40,030 nt of DNA from a virus, in the IMG/VR virus record IMGVR_UViG_3300007734_000681, positions 1 through 40,030 of that record. One strand, 5' to 3'. The position numbers and the translations under genes were made by a program. A model generated the notes under the pieces. That model saw nothing but the letters and a program-made list of their open reading frames with translations, was not told the origin of the DNA and searched no databases. Of the stretch, positions 9,518 to 18,047 are shown piece by piece (the first letter of the stretch is position 1; every line of letters begins with the position of its first letter).

Positions 9518-12094
9518 ATGAGTTTAATTAACATATATAACGAACGATATGGTACCTCTGTTGCTACTAATGGTAATATAATAGCAATAGGAAATCCCCC
9601 AACTAAAAACTGGAGTTATTCAGAAGGATTTTCCCGCAGGGGTCAAATATTTTTGGTTCGTAAAAATCAATTTGAATCAAACTATGAAGTAATTAAAACT
9701 TTATTCAATGAAAACGATAATTTGTTAACTCCATATTACACAGAACAAAGTAGTAGTATGGTAAACACAAGTTCTTTAATTGCTAATAGTGGCAGTTTAC
9801 CAAATGTAAATACATCGTGTAGTTATTTAACAATTGAAAATGATACCAAATTTGTTTATCAGAGTAAGTACGGAGAATCTTTGGACGTTAGTGATTATTT
9901 TCTCGCAGTGAGTGATGTTTCATTAACCCAAAGTATTGATAATAGAAACCTCTTCACACAAAATCAGGTAAATATATACGAAATCGATCCAAATTACGTA
10001 TATGAAAGCGGAAGTATAAGAGCCAAATCCACTGAGTTTACCAAGGAAACTATAAGTACATACGAAATAAGTTCAACTCCGATTGCTTATTTAACATCAT
10101 CGATAAATTCCCAATTTGGTAAATCTGTTAGTATATCGAACAATTATCTAGCGGTAGGTGCGCCGGGTTATAACAATGGTAGAGGATGTGTGTATGTTTT
10201 TAAGAATGTAAACAATAACTACAATTTTGTACAAAAATTAAGTAGCAGTGTTAATCTAGATCCATATCAATCCTCATTTGGATTCAGCGTTTGTATAGAT
10301 AAATACACTGAAGATAAGTTGGTGGTAGGATGTAACCAAGTATCCGCTAGCAAAGTGTTTTTATTTACATCTGGTTCAGGCGGATGGAGACTGTCTCAGA
10401 GATTCCAAAATATAACTGGATCTGAATATTTGAAATTGGAGGGTTTTGAATTTGATTTGTATCCATCTGGAAGTTTGTCAGCCGCTCAGAAAAACAATAG
10501 ATTTGGTTATTCTGTGTCTTTACATAAAAACGTTCTAGCAATAGGTTCTCCCAATGATCTTTTGTATTATGAATATTCAGGATCAAATCTGTTAAGACAA
10601 AGAGGAGCAACTTATATTTATGAAAATGGATTGTGCCCAACTGGATCCAATCAATATTTGTTTATTAAAAAACTTTATGGCGATGAAATAACCTTTAAAG
10701 ATAATATGATGGGTTATTCAGTATCAACATACAATAATAAAGTATTGATAGGATCACCAAAACCATATTTCCCATTTAGTTCACTTTATATTTCTAGTTC
10801 AGTTAGGTATTATGATAAATTTTACGACGTAAATGATTACGGCGAATCAAGTTATTGTGGTCAATGTTTATATTATAACGTTAGTAATTCTATTGTAACG
10901 CAGGTTACTACAGATCCTATTGCTAAACGAAAAGAGTATAATAAACCATTTAGTGCATTTGGATATTCAGTGGCTTTATCAGAACCAAATTTAATCGTTG
11001 GATCTCCTATTCCATTGAATGACGATTTATACTTAAGTATACCATTGATAACAGAATCAGGCAGTTACAGCGATCCTAATTACGTAAAAACATCATCGTT
11101 TAATCCTGAAAACTGCACTGAGTCTGCTCATGTAGTATATTTTCAAATAGAAGATACTGTTTATGGAAGTGGTAGCGTTGAAGCAAAAATTGCTTTACAA
11201 ATGGAGGCAGAAACATATACTGATATAGTTGGTAAAGCTTATATTTATGACAATTTAGATTTAAAAACAAATTATCCAGTTGGTAATATTTTTTATAACA
11301 ACAATAGTTTGGTTTTGAATAACACAGGCAGTGTACTGAATTTGTTGACAAGAGATCCTGTTAACCCAGACCAACCATCTTTGTATATGGATTACAGAAC
11401 ACTCATAACAACTTATGAAAAGCAGTATATTTGCACAATAATGCCTGGGGAATTTAATATATCAACGAATCCTACAGCTACAACTTCATCGCTGATAAAT
11501 TATTGTGTATTTAACAAGAGCACATTTAATTTCGAAAATTTAGATATCATTTTAAGATATATAAACTATAAGAACGTTGTACCTGGTTCTGAAAAATGGT
11601 ATTTAAATATGATATCAAATGATGTAGAACAAAACATTTTTGGGTTCTACACTTCGTCTTATTTAAATTATAACACTAATTTACTAACACCTGATTTGAA
11701 AAATATATTGGCAGAAAAGAATTTAGATGTGGATAACGATGGCAAAGTAGATATTTACGACGGTAAAATGATGTGGAAGTATTTCATTGAAAAATTAAAC
11801 TTTACCAATTATAAATCTTATTTGAATACTTTAAGCAATCGAAATAACTACGATGATATTATTAGATTCTTGGATAACCAAACGGGTAAATCAATCAAGA
11901 ATTACGTCAAACAACCATTTTTCAATTATCAATATAGTTCATCAATTGATCCAACTGGATCTTATTTAGCACCATATATAACTACAGTTGGACTGTATAG
12001 TGGATGTGACTTGGTTGCGGTGGCTAAATTAGCACAACCAATTAAAAATACGGGAGAAATTCCAATAAATATTTCTGTTAAATGGGACACTTAA
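9518..12094 (+). CDS. FG-GAP beta-propeller virion protein with EF-hand/dockerin-like loop
   Basis: This 858-aa protein has six FG-GAP-like blades, recognisable as F-G-x-S-V ... L-x-V/I-G-x-P near residues 12, 197, 254, 329, 397 and 480 (for example FGKSVSISNNYLAVGAP). FG-GAP repeats build the integrin-type beta-propeller, usually a protein- or sugar-binding head. Residues ~737-749 read D-V-D-N-D-G-K-V-D-I-Y-D-G, a calcium-loop pattern like dockerins or EF-hands, followed by a helix. The last ~35 residues (YITTVGLY, AVAKLAQP) match the C-terminus of the 372-aa protein upstream. No signal peptide is seen. A receptor-binding or fibre-tip role is inferred. Calcium dependence is plausible from the loop but untested. 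Confidence 0.75.
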   Translation: MSLINIYNERYGTSVATNGNIIAIGNPPTKNWSYSEGFSRRGQIFLVRKNQFESNYEVIKTLFNENDNLLTPYYTEQSSSMVNTSSLIANSGSLPNVNTSCSYLTIENDTKFVYQSKYGESLDVSDYFLAVSDVSLTQSIDNRNLFTQNQVNIYEIDPNYVYESGSIRAKSTEFTKETISTYEISSTPIAYLTSSINSQFGKSVSISNNYLAVGAPGYNNGRGCVYVFKNVNNNYNFVQKLSSSVNLDPYQSSFGFSVCIDKYTEDKLVVGCNQVSASKVFLFTSGSGGWRLSQRFQNITGSEYLKLEGFEFDLYPSGSLSAAQKNNRFGYSVSLHKNVLAIGSPNDLLYYEYSGSNLLRQRGATYIYENGLCPTGSNQYLFIKKLYGDEITFKDNMMGYSVSTYNNKVLIGSPKPYFPFSSLYISSSVRYYDKFYDVNDYGESSYCGQCLYYNVSNSIVTQVTTDPIAKRKEYNKPFSAFGYSVALSEPNLIVGSPIPLNDDLYLSIPLITESGSYSDPNYVKTSSFNPENCTESAHVVYFQIEDTVYGSGSVEAKIALQMEAETYTDIVGKAYIYDNLDLKTNYPVGNIFYNNNSLVLNNTGSVLNLLTRDPVNPDQPSLYMDYRTLITTYEKQYICTIMPGEFNISTNPTATTSSLINYCVFNKSTFNFENLDIILRYINYKNVVPGSEKWYLNMISNDVEQNIFGFYTSSYLNYNTNLLTPDLKNILAEKNLDVDNDGKVDIYDGKMMWKYFIEKLNFTNYKSYLNTLSNRNNYDDIIRFLDNQTGKSIKNYVKQPFFNYQYSSSIDPTGSYLAPYITTVGLYSGCDLVAVAKLAQPIKNTGEIPINISVKWDT

Positions 12095-12114
12095 TTATAT
12101 TTATTATATAATAG
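12095..12114 (+). promoter_or_regulatory. Candidate phage promoter: TTATATTTATTA with TATATAATAG
   Basis: The exact word TTATATTTATTA (12095-12106) runs into TATATAATAG (12105-12114), and a perfect palindrome ATTATATAAT lies at 12103-12112. It directly precedes the 102-aa gene at 12124. The 12-base word recurs before other virion genes (22238, 33277, 37285), which is why it is listed as regulatory and not as AT-rich filler. Confidence 0.45.
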
Positions 12115-12123
12115 AACAAATAT

Positions 12124-12432
12124 ATGGCAACATCACCAGACGCAAAAGTAATTGACCGTGAATCATTAAAGACCAGTTTGGAAGCTAGATTTCTAGCCAA
12201 ACAAAAAGCCGGCGGCGCGTTTAATGCATATAAAGCTACCAGATTCATACCAGGTGGTACTATGTTGGATGGATTACAAGGATCAATGGGATATTCACAA
12301 AAATCTCGTCAATATACAGTTAATCCAGGATTTCTTACGTCAATCGACAATCAAGAAGAAAATTTTAATAAAGAAGCGTTGAATTACTCTGACACTTTGC
12401 CAGGATTTAATACGAAACGATATTTTCGTTGA
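12124..12432 (+). CDS. Small conserved-looking phage protein, 102 aa
   Basis: Not recognised. It is soluble and mildly basic. The N-terminal half is probably helical (ESLKTSLEARFLAKQKAG) and is followed by a Gly-rich stretch (FIPGGTMLDGLQGSMGYSQ) and an aromatic/basic end (NTKRYFR). It has its own putative promoter region upstream. After its stop, 12 bases separate it from the RuvC-like gene. Sitting on the boundary between fibre genes and the recombination cassette, it could be a minor virion protein or a DNA-associated accessory factor. Neither can be chosen from the sequence. Confidence 0.55.
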   Translation: MATSPDAKVIDRESLKTSLEARFLAKQKAGGAFNAYKATRFIPGGTMLDGLQGSMGYSQKSRQYTVNPGFLTSIDNQEENFNKEALNYSDTLPGFNTKRYFR

Positions 12433-12444
12433 TATGTATTTTAA

Positions 12445-12957
12445 ATGGTTATATTAGGTCTGGATTCATCTACATCAGTTACAGGTTGGGCATTTAGTAA
12501 AGACGGAAAAGTCTTGGATGCCGGTTATATTGATACCAAAAAGTTTGAAACAACAAAAGAAAAAACTTATTTTGTTATATCTGAATTGGAAAAGAATTCT
12601 TTAATTAAAGATGTCACTGATATTAATTTGGAAGCGGCTCTTAGTGGTTTCGCCGGCGGATTCACATCACAACAAGTTATAATCACATTAGCCCGTCACA
12701 ATGCAGTGTTTGCTTACATTATAGAAGAACACTTCAAAGTCAAGGTAAATCTATTGTCTGTTAACACTATGCGTAAACAGTTGTTTGGTAAGTGTAGAAT
12801 CAAGGGAGTCAAATCAAAAGACTTTGTGAGAATTGAACTTGAAAAGATATTGCCCGAAGTCACCAAGTTCACAGTACTAAATAAAAAAGGCAATTGGGAT
12901 GAACGAAACGGCGATATGTACGATGGAATAGTCTGCTCTCTATATAAAAAGTTGTAA
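12445..12957 (+). CDS. RuvC-like Holliday-junction resolvase
   Basis: This 170-aa protein matches the usual length of RuvC. It has the RNase H-fold acidic residues in the expected order: D7 in GLDSSTSVTGWA, E63 in NLEAALSG, and D157/D160 in DMYDGIVC. RuvC enzymes cut four-way DNA junctions symmetrically using two metal ions. In a phage this would resolve recombination or replication branches before packaging, the job done in T4 by the unrelated endonuclease VII. It leads a tight plus-strand cassette with primase and the Mre11-Rad50-like nuclease. The start ATG gives the conserved strand directly at the N-terminus. The fold call is firm. Junction specificity is inferred from the family. Confidence 0.85.
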   Translation: MVILGLDSSTSVTGWAFSKDGKVLDAGYIDTKKFETTKEKTYFVISELEKNSLIKDVTDINLEAALSGFAGGFTSQQVIITLARHNAVFAYIIEEHFKVKVNLLSVNTMRKQLFGKCRIKGVKSKDFVRIELEKILPEVTKFTVLNKKGNWDERNGDMYDGIVCSLYKKL

Positions 12958-12986
12958 ACTACAAAATCTGTGTTATATTGTTTAAA

Positions 12987-13898
12987 ATGACTGTAGTTGA
13001 CACTCTATCAAGATTATTTAAACAAAAAGTTCACATCCAAAAAGGCGGTGAAGAAATTCTTGTTTTTTGTCCCAATTGCAAACATCATAAACGAAAGTTA
13101 AACATAAACACCAAAACTGGGTTTTACCAATGTTGGGTGTGTAACTTTAGCGGAAAAAGTTTTCATAGTCTTCTTAAAAAAGTAAAAGCGCCCAAAGAAT
13201 ATTATGACGTTTTATGTAAAGATGTACCAAAACGAAATAACGTCGAAGTAAAAGAAGAAAAAAAGATATTAAGTTTGCCTGAGGAGTTTAAACCGTTGTG
13301 TAAACCAAATAGTGATATTGAATATAAACGTGCTTTGAGTTATTGTTTAAATAGAAATATAACTACGCTTGATATAGTTAGATACAATATTGGTTATTGC
13401 AATAGTGGCGCATTTATAAATAGAGTAATTGTGCCATCATATGACTCCACAGGAAAACTTAACTTTTATTGTGGCAGATCATTTTATGATGGATATCTCA
13501 AATATAGATTGTGTGATGGTAGCAAGGACATCGTAGGGTTTGAGTTGTTTACAGATTTTAATCAACCGATTACTTTGGTTGAAGGTGTATTTGATGCTAT
13601 GTCTGTGAAATATAACGCAATACCTCTTTTTGGAAAAACATTATCCAAAACACTCAGAATGAAGTTGATGGATAATAAACCACCTAGAGTAAATGTGCTT
13701 TTGGATAACGATGCATTATCATCAAGTCTGAAAATTTGCGATTTTTTACTTGCCAACAATATAGAAACTTATTTGGTACGTCTTGATGGTAAAGATCCAA
13801 ATGAATTGGGTCACGAAAAGACTTGGCAAACCATACACAACAGTGTTAGAATGAATGAGAGTCTACTGTACAAGTTTAAATTAACGGTTAAATTATGA
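12987..13898 (+). CDS. DNA primase, zinc-binding plus TOPRIM domain (T4 gp61-like)
   Basis: The chosen ATG at 12987 gives 303 aa. An in-frame TTG nine bases upstream is less likely. The N-terminal zinc-binding domain has C28-x2-C31 (CPNC) and C49-x2-C52 (CWVC), the template-recognition element of DnaG-type primases. The TOPRIM catalytic core shows LVEGVFDAMS (residues ~196-205, catalytic Glu) and VLLDNDA (~238-243, Asp pair), then DGKDPNELG. It would synthesise RNA primers for lagging-strand replication with a phage helicase, which is not in this window. Its stop overlaps the start of the next gene (ATGA), so the nuclease is translationally coupled to it. The length is close to T4 gp61. No helicase domain is fused. 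Confidence 0.85.
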   Translation: MTVVDTLSRLFKQKVHIQKGGEEILVFCPNCKHHKRKLNINTKTGFYQCWVCNFSGKSFHSLLKKVKAPKEYYDVLCKDVPKRNNVEVKEEKKILSLPEEFKPLCKPNSDIEYKRALSYCLNRNITTLDIVRYNIGYCNSGAFINRVIVPSYDSTGKLNFYCGRSFYDGYLKYRLCDGSKDIVGFELFTDFNQPITLVEGVFDAMSVKYNAIPLFGKTLSKTLRMKLMDNKPPRVNVLLDNDALSSSLKICDFLLANNIETYLVRLDGKDPNELGHEKTWQTIHNSVRMNESLLYKFKLTVKL

Positions 13899-16800
13899 TT
13901 ATACTAAAAAATACCGACGATAAAATCAACTGCGTGATGCATGTTGCAGATATTCACATTCGTCTGACAAAACGACACGACGAATATACATCTGTATTTG
14001 ATCGGTTTTATAATGCTTTAGATAAAGCTAAATCATTAAATGCAATCTTAGTTATTGCTGGCGATGTTTTTCACAACAAATCAGATTTAAGTCCCGAGTG
14101 TGTTAAAATTGGAAGCGACTTTCTAAAAAGTTGTGCTGATCGTGTACCCGTAATTTTAACAGCTGGTAACCACGATGCTACGTTAGCAAACAAGTCACGA
14201 TTGGATTGTTTAACTCCAATTGTACAGGCATTAAATCACCCAAACCTTTATTATCTAAAAGATACCGAGGTATATCGTTATCAAAATATATTGTTTAATA
14301 ACTTCAGCGTATTTGATGATCCTGATAAGTATATTCGATATAAGGATATTCCATCTAAACATCGCGTAGAAACAGATCATCACATTGCATTATTCCACGG
14401 TCCAGTAAACCACGCTGTTACGGATGTTGGATATACTGTAAGTAATCGTGCTATTACAAATGAACTATTTGATGGTCATCACATTGCAATGTTGGGCGAT
14501 ATTCATAAACATCAAATTCTACAAGAATATGATGAAACTGAAAGTAAGCCTGTAATTGTATACGCTGGATCTATGATTCAACAGAACCACGGCGAAGATC
14601 TTAAAGGACACGGATTTTTGATGTGGGATCTAAAGAGAAAAGTTTATAAACACTATGAACTTAAGAATGATTATGGTTTTTATACAATTGAAATCAATAA
14701 AGGTAAATTAGTCACAGACATCAGCAATATTCCATCAAAAGTTCGCATTCGTACACTTTGTTGTGAATCTATTCCATCTCAGGTAAAAGAAATTATCAAT
14801 GAAGTTAAGAATAAGTGTGATATCATTGAGACCACATTTAATCGAATTGATGAACCCACAACAGATTTGACTTTAAAATCCGGTCAAATATTTGATATCC
14901 ATAATATCTTTGATGTAGACTATCAAAATAAACTGATTGAAGAAAATCTTTTATCAAAGAACGTTTCAGCTGATTTGATTTATAAAGTCAAAGAGTTGAA
15001 TAAAACTATTAATTTGGAAATACCAAAAGATAAAGCTCCAAAGAATATTCGTTGGAAGCCAAAGATTTTTGAATTTGATAATATGTTTAGTTATGGTGAA
15101 GGAAACTTAATTGACTTTACCAAATTGAAAGGTACAATTGGATTATTTGCACCTAATGCTAGTGGTAAGTCCAGTATTATGGACGCATTGGCATTTTGTG
15201 TATTCGATAAGTTTAGCAAAGGATACAAAGCTGTACACGTATTGAATACTCAGAAAATGAGTTTTCGTTGTAAGTTCAACTTTGAAGTAAATGGAGTCGA
15301 TTATTTTATTGAACGAGATGGCAAGGCTGATAAAAAAGGAAATGTCAAGGTTGATGTCAAGTTTTATAAAATTGAAAATGGCAATGAAGTACCACTGAAT
15401 GGTGAAGCTCGTCGTAGTACTAATGATATCATCAGAGATTATGTTGGTACATATGAAGACTTTATTCTGACAGTATTAAGTATTCAAAATAGTAAATCTG
15501 GCTCATTTATTGATTTGGGACAGACTGAACGTAAAGACTTATTGTGTCAATTTATGGGTCTAACCGTATTTGATCAGTTATACACTATTGCAAATGATAA
15601 GTTTAAGGAGACTAATACACTACTTAAGAACATCAGCAAAGATAGTTTAATTGAAGATTTACAAAATGTTTCTGGTAGCATTGATCTAAATAATAAAAAT
15701 ATATCACAGTATAATTGTGATATAAAAGATCTAGAGGTCAAGAAAGAAGATCAAAATAATAAACTTTTAGAGTTGTCTAATAATATCATTAAAACAGCTA
15801 ATTTTGATTTTGATATAACCAAATTAGAATCTGAAAAGACACAGTTGGAATCTAAGATCAATACATTTGAAACTGATATAAACCAGAAGAAAACTAAGTT
15901 TTCATCAATTGAAACGCAACTTTCAGATTTATCTTCTTCTTTGAAGAGTTGTGAAAATATAGAAAGTGATTATGATCAATATAAAATCTGTAAAGATAAC
16001 GAGTCTAAAAAGTCTTCTGAAATAGAAAAACTTAAGGTAGTAGTTAAGAATAAAATTGATAAGTTAAAAAAGTTAGAGGAACACAAGTATGATCCTAATT
16101 GCACGTACTGCGTAAATAACGTATTCGTAAAAGATGCTATTAAAACTAAGGAAGAACTTGAACTTGATAAAAACAAGGGCAAAATCTTAGTAGAAGAATT
16201 TAATGTTATCAAATCTAAGTTGGATTCATTTGGAGATATTGAATCTCGTTATAAGGAATGTCAACGTATAGATGCCGAAAAAGTTAAATTGGAAAAGACC
16301 AAGGAAGTTTTATCAACGGCAATATTGCGTGATGAAAACTTCAAGATCCGATTACAAAATGATTTGAATGGGGTAATTCAAAACATTGAAACTTTTTATA
16401 AGAACAAAGATATTATTGAAAACAATTCCAAACTACTTGTTAGTGTTAATGAAGTAAAAACTATTGTTAAGAATATTGAATCGGAGATTAAATCGGTCAA
16501 TAATAAATTGTTTACCTCTTCCACTGAAAAAGGTAAGTTGGAATTACAATATAAAAATACTACAGAACAACTAAATAAAGTTAAAGACCTTGAATCTTCG
16601 TATGAGGCTTATAAGTTGTATACTAATATTATTAGTCGAGATGGCATTCCATATGAAATCATCACCAAAACATTGCCTGAAATTGAAAAAGAGGTAAATA
16701 ATATTCTACAACAACTTGTTGAATTTACCATCACTCTTCAAACAGACGGCAAGAACATTATGACTAACATTGTTTACGATGATAAACGTTGGCCACTAGA

Positions 16801-17080
16801 AATGGCAAGTGGTATGGAGAAGTTTGTCAGTGGTTTGGCTATCAGAGTATCTTTAATTAATATTAGTAATTTACCAAGACCAAATATCATTTGTATTGAT
16901 GAAGGATTTGGTTGTGCTGATAGTGATCATTTAGGACAAATGGGAGCTTTGTTTAGTTATTTGAAACATCAATTTGATTTTATTTGGGTAATTAGTCATT
17001 TGGATCAAATGCGAGATATGGTAGATGAACAAATCGAAATAAAAAAAGAAAATGGATTTAGTAAGGTAGTATATATTTAA
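13895..17080 (+). CDS. Single-chain Mre11-Rad50-type recombination nuclease (gp47-gp46 fusion)
   Basis: A continuous 1061-aa frame. Residues 1-~340 are a metallophosphoesterase nuclease like T4 gp47/SbcD: D19-x-H21, GDVFH (56-60), GNHD (91-94), then LFHGPV and GDIHKHQ. A linker follows, and at ~390 a Rad50/gp46-type ATPase begins (RWKPKIFEF). Walker A is APNASGKS (419-426), where the usual leading Gly is Ala. A long coiled coil carries a CTYC zinc hook (C736, C739). The C-terminal half has the SGMEKF signature (~970), Walker B ICIDEG (~1000) and the VISHLDQ switch. In T4 and bacteria these are two proteins that resect DNA ends for recombination-dependent replication. Here both are one polypeptide. 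The start overlaps the primase stop. Confidence 0.9.
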   Translation: MIILKNTDDKINCVMHVADIHIRLTKRHDEYTSVFDRFYNALDKAKSLNAILVIAGDVFHNKSDLSPECVKIGSDFLKSCADRVPVILTAGNHDATLANKSRLDCLTPIVQALNHPNLYYLKDTEVYRYQNILFNNFSVFDDPDKYIRYKDIPSKHRVETDHHIALFHGPVNHAVTDVGYTVSNRAITNELFDGHHIAMLGDIHKHQILQEYDETESKPVIVYAGSMIQQNHGEDLKGHGFLMWDLKRKVYKHYELKNDYGFYTIEINKGKLVTDISNIPSKVRIRTLCCESIPSQVKEIINEVKNKCDIIETTFNRIDEPTTDLTLKSGQIFDIHNIFDVDYQNKLIEENLLSKNVSADLIYKVKELNKTINLEIPKDKAPKNIRWKPKIFEFDNMFSYGEGNLIDFTKLKGTIGLFAPNASGKSSIMDALAFCVFDKFSKGYKAVHVLNTQKMSFRCKFNFEVNGVDYFIERDGKADKKGNVKVDVKFYKIENGNEVPLNGEARRSTNDIIRDYVGTYEDFILTVLSIQNSKSGSFIDLGQTERKDLLCQFMGLTVFDQLYTIANDKFKETNTLLKNISKDSLIEDLQNVSGSIDLNNKNISQYNCDIKDLEVKKEDQNNKLLELSNNIIKTANFDFDITKLESEKTQLESKINTFETDINQKKTKFSSIETQLSDLSSSLKSCENIESDYDQYKICKDNESKKSSEIEKLKVVVKNKIDKLKKLEEHKYDPNCTYCVNNVFVKDAIKTKEELELDKNKGKILVEEFNVIKSKLDSFGDIESRYKECQRIDAEKVKLEKTKEVLSTAILRDENFKIRLQNDLNGVIQNIETFYKNKDIIENNSKLLVSVNEVKTIVKNIESEIKSVNNKLFTSSTEKGKLELQYKNTTEQLNKVKDLESSYEAYKLYTNIISRDGIPYEIITKTLPEIEKEVNNILQQLVEFTITLQTDGKNIMTNIVYDDKRWPLEMASGMEKFVSGLAIRVSLINISNLPRPNIICIDEGFGCADSDHLGQMGALFSYLKHQFDFIWVISHLDQMRDMVDEQIEIKKENGFSKVVYI

Positions 17081-17081
17081 T

Positions 17082-18044
17082 ATGTCCTTTACCGATACCA
17101 TTTATTTAGAAAAATTTGGCAAATTAACTATCAATATTTCAGATGATGGGGTATTTCAAACTATAAACGACGGCTCTATTAATTGTGAATTCTTAATAAC
17201 ACTAAGAAGTTTGGATTCTAATCTGATTTCAAACGTAATGTATCACCACTGTACAGTTGGATATGATCTATGGACATATAATAACCCTATATATTATATT
17301 CAAAATATTTTAAAAAAAATTCATCCTGGTTTTTCTATAGAAATACACGATGTAAATACAAATGATCTTTTATTTAGTAAAAATTATCACGGTGTTAAAA
17401 GGTTTAGATGTTTGGATTTGAAATCTAAAGATGACGATATTACTTACCCATCATTTCATACATTTTTTTATGATGATTATTTCCTAGATAATTTTAACAT
17501 AAAAGACGGAGATGTTGTTTATGATATGGGAGCTAATATAGGAGCATTCTCAATTGCATGTTCAAACTATAATGTTAAAAAAATATATGCATTTGAGCCA
17601 CATCCAGAAATATTTGACCACTTAAGTTATAACTTGGATAAGTATGGAAAAAATGCAACATCATTTAATAAAGCAATTGCAGGAACGTTTTCAAAAGTAA
17701 AATTTGGTACCAAAGAAACTACCGTTGGATCTAGCATCAGTGACAATGGAACGTTTGAAGTTGATACTATTAATTTGGAAAAGTTTGTAGCTTCCAATAA
17801 TTTGGAATTGCCAACCTATCTTAAAATTGATATTGAGGGTGCCGAATATGACTTTTTTGAAAATACCAGTGATGATTTCTTTAAAAACGTTCGTAGTATA
17901 TTTTTTGAATTTCACCATAATAACGGTTCAAATGTTTTGAAAATAATTGACCGATTTAAAAATTTAGGATACACGTTGAGTCACAAAGAAAATGCTTTGG
18001 ATCATAATCTATCCCATATGAATACTATCTATCTCAACAAGTAA
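17082..18044 (+). CDS. FkbM-family SAM-dependent methyltransferase
   Basis: This 320-aa protein has a ~145-residue N-terminal extension of unknown role. A Rossmann methyltransferase domain follows, with the SAM-binding motif D148-M-G-A-N-I-G and the acidic strand end FEPHPE. Around residues 248-256 is K-I-D-I-E-G-A-E, the hallmark of the FkbM family, and then FFEFHH. FkbM enzymes methylate hydroxyl groups, often on sugars of polysaccharides or glycans. It starts one base after the nuclease stop and is followed by two glycosyltransferases, so a sugar O-methylation step in the same glycan-modifying pathway is the natural reading. The actual acceptor, whether virion glycan, DNA sugar or host surface, is not shown by the sequence. 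Confidence 0.83.
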   Translation: MSFTDTIYLEKFGKLTINISDDGVFQTINDGSINCEFLITLRSLDSNLISNVMYHHCTVGYDLWTYNNPIYYIQNILKKIHPGFSIEIHDVNTNDLLFSKNYHGVKRFRCLDLKSKDDDITYPSFHTFFYDDYFLDNFNIKDGDVVYDMGANIGAFSIACSNYNVKKIYAFEPHPEIFDHLSYNLDKYGKNATSFNKAIAGTFSKVKFGTKETTVGSSISDNGTFEVDTINLEKFVASNNLELPTYLKIDIEGAEYDFFENTSDDFFKNVRSIFFEFHHNNGSNVLKIIDRFKNLGYTLSHKENALDHNLSHMNTIYLNK

Positions 18045-18047
18045 ATT

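Noticed and set aside
12978-12980. TTG as the primase start
   Set aside because: An in-frame ATG nine bases later gives a natural N-terminus. The extra three residues add no conserved sequence.
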